Below are positions 22,642 through 32,848 of a stretch of 64,000 nt of DNA, piece by piece (the first letter of the stretch is position 1; the number at the start of each line of letters is the position of its first letter). The position numbers were made by a program, and so were the translations under genes. The notes beneath the pieces are model-generated. The model was not told the origin of the DNA, did not search any database, and saw only the letters and a program-made list of their open reading frames with translations. Source of the DNA: Arenicola marina (lineage: Eukaryota > Annelida > Polychaeta > Arenicolidae); assembly GCA_964019135.1 (NCBI GenBank), contig OZ025253.1, forward strand, positions 3,438,520 to 3,502,519. Reading direction: 5' to 3'.

Positions 22642-22798
22642 ATGGTGAAATCTTGCTGTGTTTGGGGTTGTACTGCTCGTTATCGGCCTAACACAGGGTT
22701 AGGTTTTTTTAGTTTTCCGAACCCAAGAACAAAAGAAGGTGCAGCTCAAAGGGTCGCATGGATTTCCAAGCTAAAGCGGGCTCCAGTTGGAACCAAAG
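22642..22798 (+). CDS. Transposase exon 1: N-terminal half of a THAP domain
   Basis: Starts MVKSCCVWGC with C5 and C10 as the first zinc ligands, then FFSFPNP (the FxxFP motif) and RVAWISKLK (the conserved Trp), all diagnostic of THAP DNA-binding domains. In transposases such a domain would bind the element's ends. The exon ends at AAAG before GTTAGT, leaving one base. Only 24 bp separate the inverted end from the start codon. The remaining zinc ligands (C..H) are on the next exon. Confidence 0.75.
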
Positions 22799-23944
22799 GT
22801 TAGTTTACACATCATCATAACGCACCCACTCAACTCACTGCGTAAACAGTGTCGTCTGCCTATCGTATACCCAAGAGTGGGCAAGACCACCCACCCTCCT
22901 TTGCTTAGAACATGCCTAGATAGCCGTAATGTGGCTGCATTATAAACAGATGTGATGCACTGCCATGCAAGATAACAGGCAGCTCTTGGCTAAATTTGGA
23001 ACCTTTACTACAAAACATGGCACGATACATGATTGTCAATTGTCATAAGGCTTGATTGAGGCAGGGTATCACACTCGCAGCTGACACCTCTACAGTCCAT
23101 GGCACAGACATAACTTAGTAAGTGAATCGACTGACACAGATAGGAGTGCAGGGGGGGGGGGGGTTGTATGATTGCAAGCAAGCTAAGCAGTCACTGATCC
23201 ATAATTTGGGTCTTTTGTACAAAACTTTAGACTAAGGTAAGCATGGTAAGAGGGTGGGGGATCAGGGATTTAAAGTTGCACGTGGAGTTCTTTCCCGCCA
23301 AAACTAAGCCTAGGCAAAATTTATATCAAAATTTGCAGAAAACTCGATTTTTTCATTCTATTCATTCAGAAACCTGATAAACATTGCCGTTTCGGCTGTG
23401 GTGTGGCAAACGTGTCTATCCCGGGACACCACAGAACTCGGTCGCGGCACTGCTACTTATACCAAAGCATCGCGAAGCACACAAACCGATGACGTTTACC
23501 ACTACAATGAAAACTTGTGGTAAATTGATATTACGAACAAGACTAAGAGACACTATTTGGCAGTCTGGTATGGGTGGAGTATAGATAAAAGAAGTCTTGA
23601 ATGATTCAAGGACTGATTCTTATATGTATTTTGACCTCATTAGTTTTGGCGGGAAACAGCTCGACATGCAACATTAAAGCCAAATAAGTGGTCAGGAAAA
23701 TAATATGGAAGGTCCAGTTTCGAAAAGGAGTTCACTTGCACCTTAAGCCTCCCCCCCCCCCCCCCACTCTGGATCAACCACTATTGCAACATGCATGTCA
23801 ATTAAGGCTTGAAATAAAACATTAAAAACTTTGTCTGATCTGATTTTTCTTCTGATTGTCTCAATAGATTTATTCTTGTTAACTAACCTGTAGATCTATC
23901 TCATAAATTTTATATAATGCATTATATATAATATATGTATAAAG

Positions 23945-24046
23945 GGACACCATCCAAGAGACATGATGGAATGGTATCAACCGCTTCATGTGCTTCATGG
24001 GAACCGAGCAAGTGGGATCTTGTTTGTGGAAGACATTTTTTGACGA
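23945..24046 (+). CDS. Transposase exon 2: C-terminal half of the THAP domain
   Basis: Carries WEPSKWDLVCGRHFLT, the W-x-P-S-x-W...C-x-x-H-F signature that closes a THAP domain. The donor (ACGA before GTAAAT, GT at 24047) leaves one base that fits exon 3. The 5' edge is uncertain: an AG at 23943-23944 gives the right phase and an open frame but lacks a good pyrimidine tract and makes the Trp-Cys spacing longer than usual. Confidence 0.55.
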
Positions 24047-24712
24047 GTAAATACATATATAAGATATATAAGTGATAAGGAACTAGCTGTTCAGTTATCA
24101 TATTTTTATGTTTAATTTGTTTGTATTTTAATATATACATTTTTATATATGTCAGTTTATAATTACATTTTTTTTATTGATATTTAAATGTTGGGTTGTT
24201 TTTCCACCTCTATTATGTTATATTATATTATATTATATATAGACTACTATTATATTATATAGACTACCATAATTTGTAGTGGAGTTAAATTCATGCTGCC
24301 ATACAAATATCTTATATATAGTGATTTAAAATATCAAACCAGGCATACATATTTTGCAAGATGTACTGTTATTAAGAATATATTTAGGTTTTTAATCTTT
24401 TTACATTTGAAAGGTATTTGATATATATGATATAAATATATATAGTTTGTAAATATGTTTTCTTTAAAACAAATGTTGTACTTTAGCAAATTTAATGATT
24501 TACAATTCAATAATTTAGAGTAGAGCTGAACAATAGTTTTTTGTAATTAAACAGAAGCTTTGCTAGGCTACATACTACAGATACCTTAAGATGATATATG
24601 CCCACAAGTATAGATACATATATGTTGTTATTGTTAATATTACTATTACCAGGGTATATTTCATTTCTATAGCAATTATATAATAAAAAAAAATTCTGCG
24701 AAATTGTTTCAG

Positions 24713-25902
24713 ATAAGCCAAACTGTGATCCTGCCCATCCAGACTATTATCCATCACTGTGTATGGAACAACATGAAAAGTCTGATGAGCAGGATTCCAA
24801 ACTCAGCAGATATGAGAGGCGGCAGCTGCGGGTGAGCAACAGGTTGGAAGAGGTGTCAGCTTCTCCAGCTTCTGCTGTCACAGCTCCACCACAGTCCCCA
24901 TCACCTGAGTGCGACCCTGATGAGGTGTGCTCCCTGAGACATAGAGTCACTGAACTGGAGGGGGAATGCACTATGTTGAAGGTAGAGGTGGAGGCCCTCA
25001 GGCGGGAGCGGGCGGAGCTTAAGGAAGCCCTTGATGGTAAAGCCAGACAAGACGAAAATTATCAGGATTCAAAGATTAGGTTTTATACCGGCATTCCTTC
25101 TCTGGCTGTCTTTACGTTCATTTTTAGTTTAGTCGAAACTTTCGTTACAAATAGAAGCTGTATTAACAAAAAGGACCAAATTTTGTTGACGCTGACAAAG
25201 CTCAGACTTGGTCTACAAAACAAAGACTTGGCGTTTAGATTCGGCATCGCTTGTTCAACTGTATCTGCAATAATTAACCAATGTATTCCTCTCCTTTCTC
25301 AACGACTTAAGTTTCTGATCAGTTGGCCCAGTAGAGATACTATCACTAGAAATATGCCCACATCTTTTAAAAGGAAATTCAAGAACTGCCGATGCATTAT
25401 TGATTGTAGTGAGTTTTTCATAGACCGCCCTTTCAACTTGAAAACACGAGCACAGACTTGGTCCAACTACAAACACCATCACACATTAAAAGCACTCATT
25501 GGCATCACCCCATATGGTTCAATATCTTTCTTGTCGAAATTTTGGGGTGGACGTATTTCGGATAAAGAACTAACGCTCAGGAGTCGTTTTTACGAGAAAT
25601 TGGAGTGCGGTGATCAAATCATGGCTGATAGGGGTTTTACCATTGCCCAGGAATTAGCCACCTACGGGGCTCATCTAGTTATGCCTCCTTTCATTGCTGG
25701 TCGGAAGCAGCTGCCTGGGGGTGTCGTTCATAAAGCGAGGCAGATTTCGCGTTTTCGCATCCATGTAGAACGGGCCATAGAGAGGGTAAAAAACTATGCA
25801 ATTCTGAAAAACAGCTTGCCTTTAACATTGATGCCACTGGCTGACGATATTTTGTCTATTTGTGGGTCGTTGACAAATCTCCAGCCGAAACTTATAAAAT
25901 GA
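24713..25902 (+). CDS. Transposase exon 3: coiled coil, HTH and DDE nuclease
   Basis: Follows TTGTTTCAG with two bases completing the codon from exon 2. It reads KPNCDPAHPDYYPSL, the usual linker after THAP domains. Numbered from the Met at 24763: a Leu/Glu-rich coiled coil (about 66-100, LRHRVTELEGECTMLK...), a helix-turn-helix (LTLTKLRLGLQNKDLAFRFG ... TVSAIINQ, about 143-170), and the DDE_Tnp_4 nuclease with D214 (CIIDCSE), D289 (MADRGF) and E336 (HVERAIERVK). These are the metal-binding residues of the IS5/HARBI1-type fold that cuts and joins DNA ends. The frame is intact to TGA at 25902. Total protein would be about 480 residues. Confidence 0.85.
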
Positions 25903-26282
25903 ACGTTCGTACGTACGACTGGTTTCCATTATGATCTCATCTATTGATATTTATGGCTGAACTATAGTCTTGGATATGTCGTTCGTTCTTGTATGATATT
26001 AAATGAAAAGAAAAGAGATATATATAGTGTACAGTTTTTATTCATATCTTGACCAGTTTGCATGATGGCATTCTTCAATATAGTAGAAATTCAGTTCCTT
26101 CCATGCAAGGGATAAATAATAAAGGAATACACTAGAATTTAGAAACTGTGCTCCTGGTCGAACCAGTGGAACAACACAAGTAGTCCTGCCATGCAGACGG
26201 TTGGTACTTTAGAAGCAGTATAGACCTTATGTTCAGCGTGACCCGTTGCACATTAAATGTAAATAGTTTTACAAGACATATA

Positions 26283-27050
26283 TCAAGATGGCTTAAATTG
26301 TATTCGATACATGTTACTTACTGGTGTATGTACTTCCAGCGTGAAAGATACGTGTACACGTTATGCCTTCAAATTGAACGGGCTTAATTCAGCTCTAACT
26401 CATGGTACGTGCATGTTGCCTATACAATTCTTATATAATTCTTATGAATAGATATGGTTCACTGAATCGACTCATCTTAACCTGCTTTGTTATTCATTAC
26501 GTGCAGTCACAATATTATGAAGTTTATTATCACTTCATTGTTACCAATACCATATGTATCTCAACACAGACATAGCGCTGAGACACTGTAGTCTACGATT
26601 AAATAGTAATTTATGACGGGGCTTATCCGATCATAATATAAGTCCTATTTCTAGATGGCTTAAATTGTATTCAATACGCGTTATTCACTGACGTCTGTAA
26701 TTCTAGCGTGAAAGATACGTGTACGCCTTATACCTCTAAATTGAACGGGCTTAATTCAACTCTAACTCATTGTACGTGCATGTTGTTTGAAAAATTCTTA
26801 TATAATTCTTATGAATAGATATGGTTCACTAAACATGCTGAATCGACTCATCCTATTTCCAGATGCCTTAAATTGTATTCAATAAGACTTCTGTACTTCG
26901 AGCGTAAAAGATACGTGTACGCCTTATACCTTCAAATGGAACTGGGCTTAATTCAACTCTTAACTCATTCTACGTGCATGTTGCCTGTAAATACCATACG
27001 TAGATATACAGCGCTGAGACTGTAGTCCCGGAATAAAATGTAATTTTATA
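26283..27050. repeat. Three imperfect direct repeats between the convergent transposon genes
   Basis: Blocks starting near 26283, 26652 and 26858, each with GGCTTAAATTGTATTC, GTGAAAGATACGTGTACGC-type sequence, GGGCTTAATTCA and TACGTGCATGTTG; the third is shorter. A following segment (GCGCTGAGAC...TGTAGTC) also recurs at 26574 and 27011. It sits in the common 3' region. Confidence 0.75.
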
Positions 27051-27283
27051 ACTAACTCGTTATACATGTAGCCTGTAAAATAATTATACAATTAAAATTC
27101 ATAGCGAATGGTCGTGTACTTGGTAGCCAGTATATAGATACAAGTTTCTTTGACACATGTCAGAAATGGTGCATAAACTACATCACGTAATGTGAAGAAG
27201 GTGCAGTAATGATATATATATAATGGCAGCCTTACTGTTAAGACCATATGCACAGACCAGACAAATGCTGCCGACACCAATTA

Positions 27284-28203
27284 TCACACAGCTTGTAAGC
27301 ATTGTGCGCAGTACCACTTCGTCTTAGGCTTTCTCTTTATATCTACACATGCATAGTGAAACCATTCGACTGCACATTTGTTATTGTCACATGCTATCAT
27401 GTTACCAAACGCTGGTTTTTGACACACACAATAAATTTGATTGTTTGAACCGTCAAATTCCATATTGTTGCTTTCTGCGTACTTAAGCTTTTGTGTGATC
27501 ATTTCTGGCACCAAATGTTCTGTGATGAATGATTTAACAGAAGATAAAAGCCTGGAGCAGAACGCTTCATCCTTTTCAACCTTAATTATTTGGAACATGT
27601 TTGGTGTCCAGACAACAACATTACAATTCTGGCTGCCACAGACGAGCATCTGCGTTTGAACTTGACTATAATATTTATGCGTTTGCTTCAGGCAACCAGC
27701 ACTGTCTAAAAAATGAGCACTTTTTGTGAGAAAATCCTCAGGCAACTGAACATCCTTCAAGCTGTATGGACATTTAACTTCCAGTAGAGTTGGCCCATGA
27801 CAGTCACAGCGAGACAAACCATCAGGGGAGGCGGCAAGCAAAGGGAAATCTTTAAATAACACGAGACCAACCTCTTCAAATCTAAAAGACTGATGCTGTG
27901 GAGACATGAAATCGCAGTATTCGCGCTTGGCTTGCTCCTCTTGGTCAATGCCCCACTTAACAGCTGGGATTTGGGAAAGGTCCTTCTTGTCATACTGCAT
28001 GGCAGCTCGTACCGTAGAGGCGGCATTCCTGCTGGTACACACTTTGTGGGCGATGCTGGCTGTCACTCGACCGACTCTGTGAGCTGACCACAGGGCAGAG
28101 TGTCGCTGCTGTTTTGTTGCTGTCGCCAGTTTGATGATTTGATCCGCGCTGATCTGTCTCGATTCACTAATGACTTTAGTGACAGCATCGTTCGTGCTGA
28201 GGC
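27284..28203 (-). CDS. YqaJ-type nuclease plus PHD finger exon
   Basis: Minus-strand exon after TTGTATTTCTGTTTCCAG (AG at 28205-28204), 305 codons. Numbered in the joined protein (589 residues): a YqaJ/lambda-exonuclease-like nuclease with SAHRVGRVTAS (about 323-333), WGIDQEEQAKREY (367-379), the metal ligand D411 in SPDG, and E425-x-K427 in LLEVKCPYS. A C4HC3 PHD finger (C542-C585: CVCQ ... ACDNNKC ... WFHYAC ... WYCAQC) ends the protein. YqaJ-type nucleases digest or process DNA ends; PHD fingers read histone H3 tails, suggesting a chromatin-guided partner of the transposase. All expected catalytic and zinc residues are present. Confidence 0.85.
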
Positions 28204-28566
28204 CTGGAAACAGAAATACAAGTGGATGTATTATTTGGGACATGACGCTGAGGAGGCCTAAATATAACCTGCCACAGAAGACGCACACAGGAATGTTTCA
28301 CCTATGATGATTTTCGAAATATTTTGGGAAAACGCTATCGATATCTTTTCTGACTGTGCAAATGTTAACTCTAGGAGAAGTAGATGTGTTATCATGTTAA
28401 AAGGTAAAAAAAAAAGCTGTAATGTGCGTATTTTATACACAAGAAAGCCACACTTTTCCGCATGAGATGCACCAATTTTGCAAAAGAATGTTTCTTTCGT
28501 TTTCCTGATGAAGTGACATATCTCAATAATTTGTTGAGCCATGACAACTTTCGTCTTTAAAAACAA

Positions 28567-28678
28567 ATATGGACAAGTTCCTCTCAAAGTAATGTGGACA
28601 AGTTCCTCTCAAACTAATATGGACAAGTTCCTCTTAAACTAATATGGACAAGTTCCTCTTAAAATAATATGGACAAGT
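28567..28678. repeat. 25-bp tandem repeat in the intron
   Basis: About 4.5 units of TATGGACAAGTTCCTCTYAA plus 5 bases inside the intron of the SWIM-YqaJ gene. Confidence 0.85.
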
Positions 28679-29131
28679 GCAGCTCTGATATCTCGGCCCA
28701 GACCCGGTGGATAAAAGACCCCAATTAAGATTTGAGCCTCACGCGCTCTGGCCTAATGCGGATGTTATTTGCCTTTGATGCGAACGGTCGCCGGTTCGAA
28801 TTCCGTCAGTTCATTTTCCCTGCTACCCAGTGCCCTTTCTCGTATTCCTGATTATCCTGCTTATTTGTGAATCATTGTTACACCTACCAGTAACAAATTT
28901 CTGGCTGGCCCGATTAAACATTTCAGGCTATTGTAGTTTGTGTGAGGACGATAGCCGTATCAAGTTACACTGATGACGTTATGATGCAATCAATTATTTT
29001 TCGTATTCCACCCCGCCCCCTACCAAAACCCCACCCCTCTCTTCAAAGACTCTTCAAATGCCCCCCACCCCCACTCCCCCTTCGATACACATGTAACTTA
29101 TCCATTATGAAAAAGTAGAATAATTTCTTAC

Positions 29132-29981
29132 CATCTCCACAGTATGCTAAGCGATGTGGGGTCATCGGTAGGTCACCCTCAGCTTCTTCCCCCTCGGATG
29201 CTGAATCCGTCTCGCTCTCAGTCTTGCAGCATGCTGCTGCTGATGGCAAGAGTGCCTTCAGCGAGCCCAGTGCGGTCGCCGCCTCAGCGTCTGTCAAAGC
29301 TGGAGGTCGCGGTCGGATGATCCTCCTACGTTTACGGATTTGACCATGACGAGGATGAGTGACATCCAAGTGCTGCGACTCGCACGGTGACACTTTCGCT
29401 CTGAAGAACCTATTCCAAATAGCTTTGACACTGGTGCAAGCGGGGTCGGCGTTGATACCTTTCGAAGTCACAGCTTCTGTAGCGAATAGCACTGCCGCGA
29501 TGTGGCTGCAGGCCTCACCCAGGCCAGCCATGCACGTACAGTGTGCATTGCAAACATAGCCAGATGTTTTGTCCAAAGTTACCCAAGGTAAATAAGGTTT
29601 GTCTGTGACACGTTGCCCCGGCAAGACTGATCCCTTGATAAAGGCCACTGGGCAAGATTCTCTAATGCTGTTAACTTTAATTTCTTTTACGTGACCAGAT
29701 ATAAAATAGTTGTAGGCATCTAATGACTTGTACGCCTGTAAAGTTTCACCGGTAAAAGGACCGGGAGTATTAATCAAAAAGTTATAAATAGATGGGTATC
29801 CTGTCGGCGGTAGATCTGCTGGACTGTCTGACCAACCAGTCGATAAATCGTACGGATCGGGAAGAGAAAATGTCTTCGATCCCACTGACACGCACAGTTT
29901 CTCCTTGTACCTATGTTGATCCGATTTTCCCAAAGAAATAGCGTATTTCGATAAATTTAGCGTCGTTGGGGTTAAATCCAT
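29132..29981 (-). CDS. SWIM zinc-finger exon of the YqaJ protein
   Basis: Starts MDLTPTTLNLSKYAISLGKS, 57 to 80 bp inside the right inverted end. The SWIM motif is C148-x-C150-x7-C158-x-H160 (CTCMAGLGEACSH), a zinc site found in transposases and DNA- or protein-binding factors. It is followed by an Arg/Lys-rich run (RKRRRIIRP, likely nuclear localisation) and a Ser/Glu-rich acidic stretch (ESETDSASEGEEAE). The donor GATG before GTAAGA (GT at 29131-29130) leaves one base that joins in phase to the exon at 28203. Without splicing the frame would run on to 29043. Confidence 0.85.
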
Positions 29982-30061
29982 CGCCTACGTGGTCAAGCTA
30001 GACGAGCAGACGATTGAAGTGCGAATGTAAACAACGTAACCGGAAGTGTTTTTGCCCCTTC

Positions 30062-32848
30062 GCGCTACGCGCATGCGCGCTGACAGCCGTTTGTTGACAA
30101 ACAATGATACCTCGTATTGCATGCAAGACTTTGATCTGCTTTTAATTCAGGGTGACCTGGGAATAAAGAAATTGATTCTTCATGATCTGGAAACATGCCC
30201 CCCCCCCCACCCCCATCTGCAAGTTAACTTGTATTTGAATTTCTTGAACAAGTTCAACCTAGCTTGTTGACACTTCGGTTTACATGAGGATGTTAACATA
30301 TTCAACAAAAACCTCAACTAAAATACAAAGGTATTGAGCTCGTTTGTTTATTCTCAATATGTTGTAGGTTTTTTTATCCTCGACAGGTTGCATTGAAGAT
30401 TCTTCAACAAAGGTAAATGTAAACAACAAACCTTCAACATGCTGAGAATATAAACACACTCTAAGACATACATTGTCAGTGAACATGTACTCTCAGCTTC
30501 TCCACCTAACTTCTGCACAATGCCTCAGCTATAAGACCCACTGAGCTTCGAATATAGTAAGGTTGAACTTGTTTAAGAGGTTGAAGTAAACTTGCTAAAA
30601 TTTCCCATTTGTTGAGAATAAAAAAAAATGCCTTAATTAACTGAATGGCGCCATCAAGGCAACTGGCTGCTTCGAAGTGCAGCAAAGCTTATTGTGTAAA
30701 TGGCAAGACTTTCGTTTGCTGAAACTGTAATTGTAAACAAATGAAACAATGCATTAAACCTTTGCTGGTCCAATCATTAAAGCCAGTACATTTCCTAACT
30801 CAGTTTCAGTTTTATATGGGTTTCATGCATATAAATTGAATGCACCTTAAGTCTTATTTGGTTTTGCAGCATGAATATTACATCCCCCCCCCCTCTCACG
30901 CAAAGATGTGTAAGTTTCACTCTCACAAAGGTTGGTGCCACTGCAATGATATTGAGCCAGTTGAATATGTTTACTGTTTATGTTTACCTTTGTTGAAGAA
31001 TTTTCAATGTAAGTCTTTTAAGAATAACAAACATGCTCTTTACTAAGTGTACTATTTATAAGTCAACAGCTTTTCATTATGTTATATGATGTAGTTTGTC
31101 AAATCTGGTTTAAGATTCTGTAAATTGGACAAAATATGCTTTCTGAGCCACTCTCAGGTAATGGGGTGATTCTGTTCAAGCAAAGGGTGGCATTTTTAAA
31201 GCAGTATAGTAACGAGCAAGCCTAGCACAAAAGTATTAGAAGTTTCCGAAGGAATCTATTATAAGAAGATATTAAAAATAGTTTGAAAACAAATTGCCAA
31301 ATCAAACATGAGGAAAATTAGTATTACAAAAGGGTGTTTCTCTGGTAACACTATTCAACTGGTACTTTTGTTACTAATATAATTATCTTATTTGGGACCA
31401 GTTTAATATGCTTAATGTTGTTTTAGGTCTTGGGTGTCCCTGCAAGCAAAATCTATTTATTTAACTTTTTATTTAAAGTTTAAACTAGATGTACCACGAC
31501 ATTATTATTTCCTTTCCTTGCCTCTACCTAATGTATAGAGAATTTAAAAGAAAAGTACAGGACCTGTAATATATTATAAAGATTCAATATTGAAGAACTA
31601 ATCCTATTTTGTTGATTATAAAATGTAGGGGCATATATGTTACATGCATCATGGTAAACTTCACATATATAAGGTTAGCAGCTATGCACTATGTTCCTTT
31701 TTTTTCACAAGACTTTATTTTCACTAGTTTCCAGGCATACTGTATAAGGCATTTTACCAGTTTGCTGTTGTGATTTCATGTTTACCTAGTTATTAATTAC
31801 ATTCTTAAATAAAAAAAATACCAAGAATAGTTCATCTACAGGTTGCAATATATAGCCTTTCCAAAGAAAATTACAATAAATAATTTACACTTAAGGCCTG
31901 TTGTATTTGTGAAATAATTAATTTACTTTAATGTATTCAAGGTTCTCTGTCTTAACAACTTCAAAATCAACTGATAATGCCCAAATCCAACTGCACTAAC
32001 ATGTTAGGCTTACCAGAGACAAAACCCCACTGTTTACTGATTCTAGTATTCTAGATTCTAGATTCTGATTCTGAGGCTTGTGGTGCATACAGCTTTTTTC
32101 TGGGCTACACCACATTATTTGCAAGTTGTGCAGTAGTTTTTTTGTCTTATAATCTGACTAGATACCTAGGATCAGCATATCTTTCAATATTGGGGCCTTT
32201 GAGACTATATAAAATATGCAATACAACTCAGGATCAGTAAACTTTTTTTGTAACAACAGATCAATTGGTGATAACATTACATTTAGATGTGTCAACAATT
32301 TTCTTCAATCAAACCTCTGTCCATTGGTGACCAAACCTATAACCCTGGCAGTATAGGTACATTTATTTCCTGTATTTTTATGTGTACATATATGTAATTT
32401 GCTAAAACATATTATTGCCAAAACATATTGAATATACTTTATTCCTTTGATGTTGTTATTTTCACTATTAAAAAGGGTTTACTTCTGTTTTTGATCGATC
32501 ACCTGCCAATATTTATTATTGTAATTACATTTAGTAAATTCATATATTTTCACTTCTGTTTAACATTATAACATTGATGCTAATTTTATAATTTAGCATG
32601 GAATGGGAACATATAGTGCACTAAGTACCTTAATGTTTGTATATAATTGTTGTCACTGTGCATGTAATTTTGACACAGATTTTGTTCCAGCGTAGTGAAG
32701 AGGTAACTGCAGACAACAGCTGAATGCGGAATACATATTCCGAAGGACAAGCACCACTGTCAATTGGACTGCTTTGTTCATGCAGATTCAGGTTCATATT
32801 TCAATAATTCTGCGTCCGGAAAAGATCCCGGTTATTAGTTTAATTAAG
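30062..32848. other. AT-rich, no gene seen
   Basis: Spacer DNA of the inverted repeat with poly-C/poly-T tracts and no open frame of note. A reversed word (TATGTTGTAGG / TTGAGAATAA) near 30340-30440 gives weak self-complementarity. Confidence 0.5.

Larger units (their letters stand above)
22595..30061. mobile_element. Complete ISL2EU-like DNA transposon with two genes
   Basis: About 7.47 kb bounded by inverted ends: GAAGGGGCAAAAA, one mismatch, then ACTTCCGGTT at 22595-22618 and the reverse complement at 30038-30061. Each coding block starts shortly inside an end and they converge. On plus, a THAP-DDE transposase (22642-25902); on minus, a SWIM-YqaJ-PHD protein (29981-27284). Pairing a DDE_Tnp_4-type transposase with a YqaJ-type nuclease is, as far as I recall, the hallmark of the ISL2EU superfamily. 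All catalytic residues are present and no stop interrupts either gene, so it may be recently active. A short target duplication could not be identified with certainty. Confidence 0.8.

Noticed and set aside
28258..28587. 109-codon minus frame between the SWIM and YqaJ exons
   Set aside because: It lies in the intron defined by a strong donor at 29131 and acceptor at 28204, and overlaps the 25-bp repeat.
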